Assembly: GCF_008973715.1 (NCBI RefSeq)
Contig: NZ_WBOL01000010.1
Coordinates: forward strand, 79,250 to 143,249
Reading direction: 5' to 3'
DNA from: Nitrincola schmidtii
GTDB lineage: Bacteria > Pseudomonadota > Gammaproteobacteria > Pseudomonadales > Balneatricaceae
DNA: 64,000 bases
The translations under genes and the position numbers were made by a program. The notes beneath the pieces were generated by a model. That model was not told where the DNA came from. It saw nothing but the letters and a program-made list of their open reading frames with translations, and searched no databases. The stretch's first letter is position 1. The number at the start of each line of letters is the position of its first letter. Positions 8,621 through 17,740 of this stretch are shown in pieces.

Positions 8621-9921
8621 TGAACAAGTTAAAATGCTTAGTCTTTGCAGTAGTGATGTTATTCAGCGCTGGGTTAATGGCTCAGCAACTCGTTGTTGAA
8701 GTGACTCAGGGCGTTGATAGCCCTGTCCCTGTTGCTGTGGTTCCTTTTGGTTGGAGCGGTGATTCAGCATTGACTGAAGACGTTGCTGCTATTGTCAGCC
8801 AAAATTTGGCCCGAAGTGGCTTTTTCAGATCCATGAATCGTCAAAATATGCTGAGCTTCCCTAATCAGGAAGATCAAGTATTTTTTAGAGATTGGCGAAT
8901 GGTTAACCAAGATTACTTGGTGATTGGTAGTATGCAGCCATTGTCGGCTGATGAAGTAAGAGTCACCTTTGAGTTATATGACGTACTTAAAGAACAGAAA
9001 ATGCTGACGCGTGAAGTCTCGGCAGGTCGCAATAACTTGAGAGATGCTGCGCATTTTATATCGGATGTGATTTTTGAAGAGATCACCGGTATTAAAGGTG
9101 CTTTCTCTACGCGTATCGTCTATGTCACCGCTGATCGTGGACAGGGCACTAATCAACGTTTCCGCCTGCACATGGCAGATTGGGACGGCGAACGTGCTAG
9201 AACTATTTTGGAATCAAATGAACCTATTTTATCACCCGCTTGGTCGTTTGATGGTTCGAAATTAGCTTATGTGTCTTTCGAAACGAGTCGACCTGTTGTC
9301 TATATTCAGCATTTGGCCACTGGGCAGCGTGAGCAGATTCAATCTTTCCCGGGTTTGAATGGGGCACCTGCTTGGTCACCTGATGGAAATCGTCTGGCTG
9401 TGGTGCTGTCAAAAGATGGAAATCCAGAGATTTATGTATTAGATTTGCGCTCTCGTGACTTGCAGCGCATGACACAGAATTCTGCCATTGATACCGAGCC
9501 GTTTTGGGCTCCAGATGGTAGATCTTTATTCTTCACCTCTGACCGTGGTGGTTCACCACAGATCTATCGGATGGATCTGGCCTCACGGGCAGTGGAACGT
9601 GTTACGTTTGAGGGCAGTTACAATGCTCGTGGACGTCTCACGCAAGATGGGCGATTCTTAACCATGGTTCACCGTGGCAGTTCGCGCCGATTCCAGATAG
9701 CTGTTCAGGATCTTAAGAGCGGTCGTGTGGATATTTTAACCAATAGCGATTACGATGAGTCACCAAGCATTGCACCTAACGGAAGTATTGTAATGTACGC
9801 AACCCAAGAAGCTGGACGAGGTATCCTTGCAGCCGTGTCTCTTGATGGGCGTATTCGTTTCAATATGCCTGTCCCTCAGGGAGATGTTCGTGAACCGGCG
9901 TGGTCGCCTTTCTTGAAATAG
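8614..9921 (+). CDS. tolB: Tol-Pal system beta-propeller protein TolB
   Basis: Periplasmic protein that binds Pal. It starts with a signal peptide (hydrophobic run to about residue 23, MAQQ cleavage region), then a TolB N-terminal domain and a six-bladed propeller with repeated SPDG/APDG-type turns (for example PAWSPDGNRLA, PFWAPDGRSLFF). 435 residues (E. coli 430). ATG at 8614 overlaps the tolA stop; the in-frame ATG at 8620 is an alternative with TAATG coupling. Confidence 0.97.
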   Translation: MVMNKLKCLVFAVVMLFSAGLMAQQLVVEVTQGVDSPVPVAVVPFGWSGDSALTEDVAAIVSQNLARSGFFRSMNRQNMLSFPNQEDQVFFRDWRMVNQDYLVIGSMQPLSADEVRVTFELYDVLKEQKMLTREVSAGRNNLRDAAHFISDVIFEEITGIKGAFSTRIVYVTADRGQGTNQRFRLHMADWDGERARTILESNEPILSPAWSFDGSKLAYVSFETSRPVVYIQHLATGQREQIQSFPGLNGAPAWSPDGNRLAVVLSKDGNPEIYVLDLRSRDLQRMTQNSAIDTEPFWAPDGRSLFFTSDRGGSPQIYRMDLASRAVERVTFEGSYNARGRLTQDGRFLTMVHRGSSRRFQIAVQDLKSGRVDILTNSDYDESPSIAPNGSIVMYATQEAGRGILAAVSLDGRIRFNMPVPQGDVREPAWSPFLK

Positions 9922-9973
9922 TTTGTATCAACCTTATAGTGTTTGCTGACAATGGTCAGTAATGGAGAAAAAA

Positions 9974-10489
9974 ATGCGTTCAGTTCATTTCACAAAAGCT
10001 TTGGCTCTAGCGGCTGTTATGGCTATTGCTGCGGGTTGTAGTTCATCAGGCAGTAAAGGCGATTCTGGTGCCCTGACTGATACTGTGGGTGCTAGTTCTA
10101 TCGGTGCTGGTTCTACTGGTGGCGTAACTCCTGGTAGCTGGGAAGAAGTTCAGCAGTTAAGAAATGTTTTCTTATTCGAATTCGACCGCGCAGTGGTTCG
10201 TCCAGAGTTTCTTCCTGATCTGGAAAAACACGCACGTTTCCTAGCTAACAACCCATCTGCTCGTGTTCGTTTGGATGGTCATACCGATGAGCGTGGTACG
10301 CGTGAATACAACATGGCTCTAGGCGAGCGTCGTGCTCAAGCCGTTGAGCGTGTATTAATGGTTAACGGTGCTAACTCTGGCCAAATCGAATCCGTAAGCT
10401 ACGGTGAAGAGCGTCCAGCCGTTGTTGGTAATCATGAAGGTGCATGGTCTCAGAACCGTCGCGTTGAACTGAGATACCTGAGCCGTTAA
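9974..10489 (+). CDS. pal: Peptidoglycan-associated lipoprotein Pal
   Basis: Outer-membrane lipoprotein that anchors to peptidoglycan and completes the Tol-Pal machine. I place the start at the ATG at 9974 because GGAG lies seven bases upstream; an earlier in-frame ATG at 9962 overlaps that site. From 9974 the signal peptide ends in a lipobox AAGC with Cys22. The OmpA-like domain follows, with LFEFDRAVVRPEF and LDGHTDERGTREYN, the diaminopimelate-binding block. A short hairpin CTGAC-AATG-GTCAG (9946-9959) sits just before the gene. Confidence 0.97.
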   Translation: MRSVHFTKALALAAVMAIAAGCSSSGSKGDSGALTDTVGASSIGAGSTGGVTPGSWEEVQQLRNVFLFEFDRAVVRPEFLPDLEKHARFLANNPSARVRLDGHTDERGTREYNMALGERRAQAVERVLMVNGANSGQIESVSYGEERPAVVGNHEGAWSQNRRVELRYLSR

Positions 10490-10496
10490 TTGCCAA

Positions 10497-11312
10497 ATGA
10501 AAATAACAGCGCTGAAATACATATTAGCGGGTTGTTTAGGCACTGTGCTGACTCTGTCAGCACAGTTGCATGCGCAAGTTCCCGTTATCGAAGTTAGAAG
10601 TGGTGATCAAGGGTTGGGGCAATCGTCTCAATCGATAGGTGCCTCTAGTCAAAGTGAATTGATACTTCTAGTGCTGAGTTTGCAAGAAGAAGTCCGCTCT
10701 TTGCGTGGTGATTTAGAAACCGCTCAGAATAGACTCAATAGAATTGAAGCAGACGTCGTAGATCGATATCGAGATGTTGATCGTCGTCTAAGTGTGTTGA
10801 TGCAAGCTGCGATGGAGTCAGATTCATTGCCACCCTTGTCTGGACCTTCTGATTTAGCTCCAGCTAACACAGCATTACAAGAGCCTAGTGCTCCGTCCTC
10901 CTCTTCTGCACCATCGGTAGCTGCAGAACCCGCCTCTGCCAATGATCAAAATGCTTATGATGAGGCCTTTGCCTTGGTCAGAGCCAGAGATTTTGATGCA
11001 GCCATAGACGCCTTTGAAAACTTTGTTGTTCGTTTTCCAGAACATGCCAATACGGCAAATGGTTATTATTGGTTAGGAGAGTTGCATCTAGCAAAAGAGT
11101 CTCCAGACCAGGCGAGAGTGGCATTTGAGACCGTCCTAGATCGTTTTCCAAGTCACCATAAAGTTCCTGACACACTGTATAAGTTAGGGGTGACCTTCTC
11201 ACGTTTGGGTGAGCATGAACGTTCTAGACATATGATGCAGCGTGTTATTAATGAGTTTCCACAAAGTACGGCAGCAACCTTGGCTCAAAGCTTTAGACCC
11301 GTAGGAACCTAA
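10497..11312 (+). CDS. cpoB: Cell division coordinator CpoB (YbgF)
   Basis: Periplasmic partner of TolA that couples outer-membrane constriction to peptidoglycan synthesis. Signal peptide to about residue 26 (LSAQLHAQ), then a coiled-coil trimerisation region (about 50-100), a Pro/Ser/Ala-rich linker and a C-terminal TPR block (about 150-265). 271 residues, similar to E. coli CpoB (263). Eight bases after pal, last gene of the tol-pal set. Confidence 0.93.
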   Translation: MKITALKYILAGCLGTVLTLSAQLHAQVPVIEVRSGDQGLGQSSQSIGASSQSELILLVLSLQEEVRSLRGDLETAQNRLNRIEADVVDRYRDVDRRLSVLMQAAMESDSLPPLSGPSDLAPANTALQEPSAPSSSSAPSVAAEPASANDQNAYDEAFALVRARDFDAAIDAFENFVVRFPEHANTANGYYWLGELHLAKESPDQARVAFETVLDRFPSHHKVPDTLYKLGVTFSRLGEHERSRHMMQRVINEFPQSTAATLAQSFRPVGT

Positions 11313-11329
11313 CTGGGAATTAGAATTCA

Positions 11330-12025
11330 ATGAATAGTGGTAAACGGGCAGTGGTTTTACTGTCCGGTGGTTTAGATTCTGCAACCGTATTAGCGATGGC
11401 CAAAGCCGAAGGGTACGACTGTTTTGTATTAAGTTTCGATTACGGACAGCGTTCGCTAACTGAGCTGAATGCGGCTAAGGCAGTCGCGCAAGAGCTTGGT
11501 GTGGTCGAGCATCGTGTGTTGAGGCTTAACCTTGAAGACTTTGGTGGTTCTGCATTAACCGATCACAGTCTGAGTATGCCTGAAGGCGATACTGAAGATG
11601 CTCCCGAAGAAGGCATACCCTTGACCTATGTGCCCGCAAGAAACACAGTATTTCTATCCTTGGCGCTAGGCTGGGCAGAAGTCCTGGATGCAGCCGCTAT
11701 CTTTATTGGCGTTAATTCGGTTGATTACTCTGGTTATCCTGATTGTCGTCCTGAATTTATCAAGGCCTTTGAGACGATGGCTGCATTAGCCACGCGTCAA
11801 GGAGTGGAAGGCGCCCCCATCCGTATAGAAACACCTCTAATTGATCTCACTAAGGCTGAAATTATTCAGGCAGGTGTGCGTTTGGGATTAGATTACAGTA
11901 AAACGGTATCATGCTATCAAGCTGACGATGACGGTCGTGCTTGCGGTCGTTGCGATAGTTGTCGGCTTCGTGCGGTTGGTTTTAAGCAAGCGGGCATACC
12001 TGATCCGACACGCTATCAAGGCTGA
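11330..12025 (+). CDS. queC: 7-cyano-7-deazaguanine synthase QueC
   Basis: ATP-dependent conversion of 7-carboxy-7-deazaguanine to preQ0 in queuosine synthesis. The N-terminal PP-loop is [15 protein letters not shown] (near residue 8) and the C-terminal zinc site is [10 protein letters not shown] with the upstream Cys of VSCYQ. 231 residues (E. coli 231). Seventeen bases after cpoB, so probably read through from tol-pal. QueE, which often sits next to QueC, is not seen here. Confidence 0.97.
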   Translation: MNSGKRAVVLLSGGLDSATVLAMAKAEGYDCFVLSFDYGQRSLTELNAAKAVAQELGVVEHRVLRLNLEDFGGSALTDHSLSMPEGDTEDAPEEGIPLTYVPARNTVFLSLALGWAEVLDAAAIFIGVNSVDYSGYPDCRPEFIKAFETMAALATRQGVEGAPIRIETPLIDLTKAEIIQAGVRLGLDYSKTVSCYQADDDGRACGRCDSCRLRAVGFKQAGIPDPTRYQG

Positions 12026-12053
12026 TTTTTGTTCATTTTAGCCTTTTTCACTA

Positions 12054-12062
12054 TGGTATACT
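12054..12062 (+). promoter_or_regulatory. Extended -10 promoter for nadA
   Basis: TGGTATACT: a TGn extension followed by TATACT (12057-12062), 65 bases before the nadA ATG. T-rich DNA just upstream (12026-12050) could double as the end of the tol-pal/queC transcript. No good -35, as is usual for extended -10 promoters. Confidence 0.4.
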
Positions 12063-12126
12063 GGTTTTTTCCTACTAGTGAATTCTGCTGGTAGATCTCT
12101 AATAAATTCGGAGCTCAGAACGATTC

Positions 12127-13170
12127 ATGTTATCGACACGAGAGTTGGCTGATCGTATTTTAGTGCAGGAGCATTTTGCTCAAGAACACTTACCCGGCGC
12201 GTTAACGCATCAGCAGCAGGCTGAGTTAACACAAGAGATTCTTGATCTCATCAAGCAAAAAGATGCTTGTCTTGTCGCACATTATTACACTGACCCCGTC
12301 ATTCAAGCCTTAGCTGAGAAAAGCGGCGGTTGTGTTGCGGATTCATTAGAGATGGCACGTTTTGGTAGTCAGCATCCTGCTTCGACTTTGTTAGTTGCAG
12401 GTGTTCGCTTTATGGGTGAAACGGCAAAGATACTTAGCCCAGAAAAGCGAATTTTGATGCCAACACTCGAAGCCACCTGTTCTTTGGATTTAGGCTGTCC
12501 TATCGATGAGTTCTCTGCTTTCTGTGATCAATATCCAGACCATGAGGTTGTCGTCTACGCGAATACCTCTGCAGCGGTTAAAGCTAGAGCAGACTGGGTC
12601 GTTACCTCTAGCATTGCGCTAAAGGTTGTCGAGCATCTTCATGATCAAGGCAAGAAAATTATTTGGGCGCCAGATAAGCATCTAGGTGACTATGTTCGTC
12701 AGAAAACCGGTGCCGAGATGTTGCTTTGGGACGGTGCTTGCATCGTGCACGAAGAGTTTAAAGCTAAGGGCCTGATGGATCTCAAGAAAGTTTATCCGGA
12801 AGCGGCAATTCTTGTTCATCCTGAGTCTCCAGAAGCAGTGGTGGAGTTAGCCGATGTTGTGGGTTCTACCAGTCAATTGATCAATGCTGCGGCAACCTTA
12901 CCCAATCCGATGTTTATTGTCGCAACGGATAGAGGCATTTTTTATAAAATGCAGCAAGCGGCGCCAGGTAAAGTGCTGATAGAGGCGCCAACAGGTGGAA
13001 CAGGTGCTACCTGCCGAAGCTGTGCTCATTGCCCTTGGATGGCCATGAATGGTTTAGAAAACCTGCGTGATGTGTTGATCAATCATGATCAGGAAATTTT
13101 TGTTTCAGAGCACTTAATCGAGCGTGCTAGAAAACCTCTGCAGCGGATGTTGGATTTTCCACTCAAGTAA
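12127..13170 (+). CDS. nadA: Quinolinate synthase A
   Basis: 4Fe-4S enzyme that condenses iminoaspartate with dihydroxyacetone phosphate to quinolinate, the entry to NAD. 347 residues (E. coli 347). Cluster cysteines are seen in [11 protein letters not shown] (near residue 118) and in [13 protein letters not shown] near residue 297. ATG start chosen from alignment of total length. Converges on bepA across a perfect inverted repeat. Confidence 0.97.
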   Translation: MLSTRELADRILVQEHFAQEHLPGALTHQQQAELTQEILDLIKQKDACLVAHYYTDPVIQALAEKSGGCVADSLEMARFGSQHPASTLLVAGVRFMGETAKILSPEKRILMPTLEATCSLDLGCPIDEFSAFCDQYPDHEVVVYANTSAAVKARADWVVTSSIALKVVEHLHDQGKKIIWAPDKHLGDYVRQKTGAEMLLWDGACIVHEEFKAKGLMDLKKVYPEAAILVHPESPEAVVELADVVGSTSQLINAAATLPNPMFIVATDRGIFYKMQQAAPGKVLIEAPTGGTGATCRSCAHCPWMAMNGLENLRDVLINHDQEIFVSEHLIERARKPLQRMLDFPLK

Positions 13171-13172
13171 TA

Positions 13173-13208
13173 GTTATACAAACTAGCTAAATCGCTAGTT
13201 TGTATAAC
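13173..13208. terminator. Bidirectional hairpin between nadA and bepA
   Basis: A perfect 15-base inverted repeat, GTTATACAAACTAGC at 13173-13187 and its complement at 13194-13208, around a six-base loop. It lies between convergent genes. There is no clear T run on either side, so it may act as a transcript-end stabiliser instead of a classic terminator. Confidence 0.55.
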
Positions 13209-13225
13209 AAAACGATACGATTGCT

Positions 13226-14689
13226 TTAGAAATCTTCTTTCAGCTGGCGGCGGATCTCGATCGTTTCTGCTTCCAGCTGTTCCAGTCTTGCAAGGTCGGC
13301 GGGCTGTAAATTACGTTCCCTTTTTGCAAAGGTGACTTGTTGCATAGCACTGTCGATATTGCCAGTGAGTAAAAAGTACTCAATTCTGGCTTCGTGAACT
13401 CCGGTAATATTACCTGCTAATCCCTCGGCTTCTGCTAACTGATACCAGCTGTCCACATCGGTTGGAAAGCTTTGTAAAATGCTACGGAAAACAGGCACTG
13501 CATGGGCAGGTTTGCCTGATTGATACAACACGGCTGCATGAACTTTCATCACTGGATAGCTGCCAGGATAAAGTGACATCATGCGTTCAGAATGCTGCTG
13601 TGCTGTGGTGAAGTCTTGTTCAGCCAGTAATAGTTCAATTTCAGATAGCTGTACATAAAGATGCTGACGCCAAACGTTAGGCAGCTGTTCTAGCGCGTTT
13701 CTAGCCAAGCTTAATTCATTGGTACGTATTGCAGACAATAAAACCCCGTAATGTCCTTTAGCAGCGTTATGATCACGGCTTTCCGCTAGAAATCTTTGCA
13801 ACGATTCCCCCGGTTGGTTGCTTAAGTGCACCTCCATGCGTGTTTTAATAAGATCAAAATCTATCGAGGCAGGTCTAAGTGTGACTGGTGGTAAAGCTTC
13901 AGCTCGGTTAAGTGAGTCGGCAATACGAGATTCGGTAACAGGGTGGGTCAGTAAAAACTCTGGTGGTCGTTGACCATAGAAACGATAGCTGCGTTGAAGC
14001 CTAGAAAACATCTGTGGCATTGCGCGTGGATCACGATTGGCCGCAACTAAGGTTTGCATGCCGATTCGGTCCGCTTCTTCTTCATTACGTCGACTAAAAT
14101 TGAGTTGTGACTGAGCTTGAGCTCCAATGGTGCCCGTTAATGCAGCGGCACCACCTTCTGGGCTGGCCGATGCGATTAAAATACTGGCCAATACACCCGC
14201 CAGCACCATAGGGCGATTTCGGCGCTCTTCTTCTATGCGTTGTGCGTAGTGACGTTGGCTTAAGTGAGCAATTTCATGTGCCAGTACTGATGCCAGTTCG
14301 TCTTCAGATCCGGCTGCAACAATCAATCCGCTATGAACGCCAATAATGCCTCCGGGTACCGCAAACGCATTAAAGGTTGGGTTATCAACCACGATCAGTT
14401 CTAGACGTCGATCTGACAGCTCGCTGTGAGGGACAAGATCCCAGAGTAATTCATCGATATAGTGAAAAGTGAGCGGGTCATTCAGTAAAGGAGCTCTGCC
14501 ACGCAAAATCCTCGCCCAGTTTCGGCCTAATTGGTATTCCGTTGAGGCAGATGCTGTCAGTGAAGGATTCGCCAGTGTTGGCAAGTTGGTGGAGGCTTGA
14601 CTGGGTTGCGCAATAGCAAGCCCGATTGTCGGAATACTAATCAGAAGCCCCAAAAGGAAATTTTTCAAATCTTGTAGCCTATAGTTCAT
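13226..14689 (-). CDS. bepA: Periplasmic M48 metalloprotease with TPR domain (BepA-like)
   Basis: Zinc protease/chaperone that monitors outer-membrane protein assembly, LptD in particular. A signal peptide covers about the first 28 residues; the zinc motif HEIAH is near residues 138-142, with the third ligand in FSRRNEEEADRIG near 200. A TPR-rich C-terminal half follows (about 290-480). 487 residues, as in E. coli BepA. I place the start at ATG 14689; a TTG codon directly upstream is less likely. Confidence 0.92.
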   Translation of the reverse strand: MNYRLQDLKNFLLGLLISIPTIGLAIAQPSQASTNLPTLANPSLTASASTEYQLGRNWARILRGRAPLLNDPLTFHYIDELLWDLVPHSELSDRRLELIVVDNPTFNAFAVPGGIIGVHSGLIVAAGSEDELASVLAHEIAHLSQRHYAQRIEEERRNRPMVLAGVLASILIASASPEGGAAALTGTIGAQAQSQLNFSRRNEEEADRIGMQTLVAANRDPRAMPQMFSRLQRSYRFYGQRPPEFLLTHPVTESRIADSLNRAEALPPVTLRPASIDFDLIKTRMEVHLSNQPGESLQRFLAESRDHNAAKGHYGVLLSAIRTNELSLARNALEQLPNVWRQHLYVQLSEIELLLAEQDFTTAQQHSERMMSLYPGSYPVMKVHAAVLYQSGKPAHAVPVFRSILQSFPTDVDSWYQLAEAEGLAGNITGVHEARIEYFLLTGNIDSAMQQVTFAKRERNLQPADLARLEQLEAETIEIRRQLKEDF

Positions 14690-14800
14690 CAAAGTTTAGT
14701 TGTAATAGCCTGTCCAGCACTTTAATCTAAGCGGATTATTGCCGTCTAGTACGCTAACCATCATCAGTTAACACACAGTGCTTTTATTTTTGAGGTATAT

Positions 14801-15040
14801 ATGTCTAGTTTACCAGAGCCAGATCAACTCTTAGATGCATCCGGATTGAACTGTCCTCTACCTTTATTAAAAGCTAAACAGGCATTAAATCGTATGCAGC
14901 CGAGCGAACTGTTGAAAGTGATTGCAACCGATGCTGGCTCAGTCCGCGATTTCAAAGCTTTTACTGATCAGTCAGACCATAGTTTGTTAGAGTCGTTCAC
15001 CGAAGACGATCTTTATATCTACCTTATTCGTCGCGGTTAA
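14801..15040 (+). CDS. TusA family sulfurtransferase
   Basis: A 79-residue SirA/TusA-fold protein with the sulfur-carrying Cys18 in the CPLP motif (LDASGLNCPLPLLKAK). TusA relays persulfide sulfur for tRNA 2-thiouridine and other sulfur pathways; whether this paralogue is the tRNA-dedicated one cannot be told. It begins 111 bases from bepA on the other strand and is followed after 25 bases by the perM-like gene, a pairing common in gammaproteobacteria. Confidence 0.9.
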   Translation: MSSLPEPDQLLDASGLNCPLPLLKAKQALNRMQPSELLKVIATDAGSVRDFKAFTDQSDHSLLESFTEDDLYIYLIRRG

Positions 15041-15065
15041 TATTTTTACATAGGTTTGGGGCTGC

Positions 15066-16160
15066 ATGTTTAAAATTATTAGTAAATGGATCCATCGTTA
15101 TTTTTCTGACGAAGAAGCATTACTGCTTTTTGTGCTGTTGGCTGCATCATTAATTATTATTTTAACGGTGGGTAAAGCTTTAGCTCCGGTATTCTTCAGT
15201 ATTATTTTGGCATTTTTAATGCAAGGTGCCGTTCAGCGTTGCTCTAACTATATGCCTCATAAAGTTGCGGTGTTACTTGTGTTTAGCAGCTTTATGGCGG
15301 CTTTTTTAGCGTTTATGCTGCTCGTTCTTCCTCAAGTCTGGCGACAGTTGCTGACATTATTAAATGAAGCGCCGCGTATCGTGACTGAAATTCAGAAATC
15401 ACTACTGTTTTTGCCTGAACGCTACCCTGAATTGGTCACTGAAGAACAGATTCGACAGTTAAGTTCTGTTGCGGCTGCTGAAATCGGTCGAGCCTGGCAA
15501 TGGGCGTTAACTTTCTCGTTACATTCCATTACCAATATTGTTGCGTTACTGATTTATCTTATTTTGGTGCCGATTCTGGTTTTCTTTTTTATGAAGGATG
15601 GCAACTATTTGGCTGGAAGTTTAACCACCTACTTACCCGAAAAGCGTGATCTGATGCGCCGAGTCTGGACAGAGATGGATGCACAAATTGCTAACTATAT
15701 TCGTGGCAAAGTGATCGAAATTTTAATCGTAGGCGCCGTATCTTATGTCGTCTTTGTATTCTTCGGCCTGAATTACGCGGCATTATTAGCCGTGATGGTC
15801 GGTTTGTCGGTGGTGATTCCCTACATTGGTGCTGCAGTGGTGACCTTGCCAGTTGCGGGTGTCGCGTTTTTCCAGTGGGGGTGGGGAAGTGAATTTCTGA
15901 CGCTAATGATCGCTTACTTTGTCATTCAGGCACTTGACGGAAACGTGTTGGTACCTATTCTTTTCTCTGAAGCGGTTAATCTGCATCCTGTATCGATCAT
16001 CGTCGCAGTGTTGTTATTTGGCAGTATGTGGGGAGTATTAGGGGTGTTTTTTGCGATACCTCTGGCGACTTTGGTTAAGTCCATTGTCAATGCATGGCCA
16101 GCAGCGCTTGAACATGCATCAGAAAAGTCTCACGGACCACCAGAAGAGCAGGAGTCTTGA
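15066..16160 (+). CDS. perM: AI-2E/PerM family transporter
   Basis: 364 residues with seven or eight hydrophobic segments, two at the N-terminus (about 18-80) and the rest after residue 150. The stretch GLSVVIPYIGAA near 255 is the family's conserved signature. The AI-2E label comes from one member (TqsA); most PerM-type members have unproven substrates, some acting as cation or proton antiporters. Likely co-transcribed with the tusA-like gene. Confidence 0.85.
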   Translation: MFKIISKWIHRYFSDEEALLLFVLLAASLIIILTVGKALAPVFFSIILAFLMQGAVQRCSNYMPHKVAVLLVFSSFMAAFLAFMLLVLPQVWRQLLTLLNEAPRIVTEIQKSLLFLPERYPELVTEEQIRQLSSVAAAEIGRAWQWALTFSLHSITNIVALLIYLILVPILVFFFMKDGNYLAGSLTTYLPEKRDLMRRVWTEMDAQIANYIRGKVIEILIVGAVSYVVFVFFGLNYAALLAVMVGLSVVIPYIGAAVVTLPVAGVAFFQWGWGSEFLTLMIAYFVIQALDGNVLVPILFSEAVNLHPVSIIVAVLLFGSMWGVLGVFFAIPLATLVKSIVNAWPAALEHASEKSHGPPEEQES

Positions 16161-16196
16161 TTGACTCCGTTCTTCTGAACAAAGTAATGATTGAAA

Positions 16197-16664
16197 TTAA
16201 AGCTGCTTTACACTCTCAAGAACCGCTTCAGCATGACCTTTGACCTTTACTGAACGCCATTCTTTGCGAAGAACGCCTTCTTTATCGATCAAAAAGGTAC
16301 TTCGATCAATTCCTAAATATTCTTTACCATAGAGTTTTTTGAGTTTAATAACGTCAAATAGCTTGCAGAGTTCCTCATCAGGATCGCTGATCAGTTGGAA
16401 AGGAAACGATTGTTTAGTGCGAAAGTTTTCATGGCTACGAAGACTATCGCGCGAAACACCGAAGATTTCCGTATCTAAAGCTTGAAATTCAGCGTAGAGA
16501 TCGCGAAAGTCTTGGCCTTCCGTGGTGCAGCCTGGTGTGCTGTCTTTAGGATAAAAGTAGATCACCACATTGCGACCTTTTAACTCACTCAAGCTTACTT
16601 GCATATCACTGGTGGCTAAGGCCTTAAAATCAGTGATGGGTTGGTCGATTATTGGCGCTTGCAT
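16197..16664 (-). CDS. bcp: Thioredoxin-dependent peroxiredoxin, Bcp type
   Basis: Thiol peroxidase of the Bcp/PrxQ group. Peroxidatic Cys46 lies in YPKDSTPGCTTEG. The resolving Cys found five residues later in E. coli Bcp is absent here (position occupied by the Gln/Asp of GQDF); another Cys is present near residue 99 (EELCKLF). 155 residues, normal length. Divergent from dapA. Confidence 0.92.
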   Translation of the reverse strand: MQAPIIDQPITDFKALATSDMQVSLSELKGRNVVIYFYPKDSTPGCTTEGQDFRDLYAEFQALDTEIFGVSRDSLRSHENFRTKQSFPFQLISDPDEELCKLFDVIKLKKLYGKEYLGIDRSTFLIDKEGVLRKEWRSVKVKGHAEAVLESVKQL

Positions 16665-16850
16665 TATGGGCTCCTAAAAAAGTCTATTGAAAAACGTATC
16701 TACCACTACGCTAAAGGGGGGTACTTCGTTTAGAATGTTGGGTCATTCGAATACGATAACGATAGCAGAAGTGGTTCAGTAGGTTAACCTTGCTTTTTAC
16801 AGTTGCGGTGTTGAGTATCGCGGCATCGCCTGAATAATATGGAGAACACA

Positions 16851-17726
16851 ATGATTTGCGGCAGTTTGGTAGCGTTGGTCACCCCTATGACCCTAAATGG
16901 AGATATCGACTGGGAGGCGTTGAAGCGTTTAGTTGAATTCCATGTCGAAAAGGGAACTGCCTCCATTGTGGCCGTGGGTACAACAGGTGAGTCAGCAACC
17001 TTAGATTGTGATGAGCACACTGAAGCCATTCGATTTGTGGTAGATCAAGTGAATGGGCGCATTCCTGTGATCGCGGGTACGGGTGCAAATTCTACCCGTG
17101 AGGCGATTGAGCTAACTCGTGCTGCAAAATCCGTGGGTGCTGATGCCAGCCTTTTAGTGACGCCTTACTACAACAAACCCACTCAAGAAGGTTTGTATCA
17201 GCATTACTGCAAAATTGCTGAAGCTGTCGATATCCCGCAAATCCTTTATAATGTTCCTGGTCGAACAGCATGCGATATGTTGCCGGAAACAGTACTAAGA
17301 TTGATGTCAGTAACGAATATCGTTGGCATTAAGGAAGCAACGGGTAATTTAGAGCGCGCTCGTCAATTAATTGAAGCCACGCCCGATGACTTTGCTGTTT
17401 ACTCCGGTGATGATGCTACCGCCATTGAACTGATATTATTAGGTGGTCAGGGTAATATCTCGGTAACCGCTAACGTCGCTCCAGCCGAAATGGCTGAGCT
17501 TTGCCGTCTAGGCTTGGCTGGAGAAGCAGAAGCAGCACGTGCTTTACAACAACGTTTAATGCCTCTGCATACAACACTGTTTGTTGAAGCTAACCCGATA
17601 CCGGTAAAATGGGCCTTAGCAGAAATGGGTTTGATGCAACAGGGTATACGTTTGCCGTTAACACAACTTTCTACACAATATCATGACCTTGTCCGTCAGG
17701 CTCTTAAAGACAGTGGAATTGCATGA
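16851..17726 (+). CDS. dapA: 4-hydroxy-tetrahydrodipicolinate synthase
   Basis: Condenses pyruvate with aspartate semialdehyde in lysine and diaminopimelate synthesis. TIM-barrel protein with Schiff-base Lys161 in GIKEATGN and the Tyr of YNVPGRT (near 133). Start placed at ATG 16851, giving [13 protein letters not shown] like other DapA proteins, with GGAGA six bases upstream; an earlier ATG at 16839 overlaps that site. 291 residues. Overlaps the region upstream of bamC; dapA-bamC order is conserved in gammaproteobacteria. Confidence 0.97.
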   Translation: MICGSLVALVTPMTLNGDIDWEALKRLVEFHVEKGTASIVAVGTTGESATLDCDEHTEAIRFVVDQVNGRIPVIAGTGANSTREAIELTRAAKSVGADASLLVTPYYNKPTQEGLYQHYCKIAEAVDIPQILYNVPGRTACDMLPETVLRLMSVTNIVGIKEATGNLERARQLIEATPDDFAVYSGDDATAIELILLGGQGNISVTANVAPAEMAELCRLGLAGEAEAARALQQRLMPLHTTLFVEANPIPVKWALAEMGLMQQGIRLPLTQLSTQYHDLVRQALKDSGIA

Positions 17727-17740
17727 TTACAGGTGCTCAT

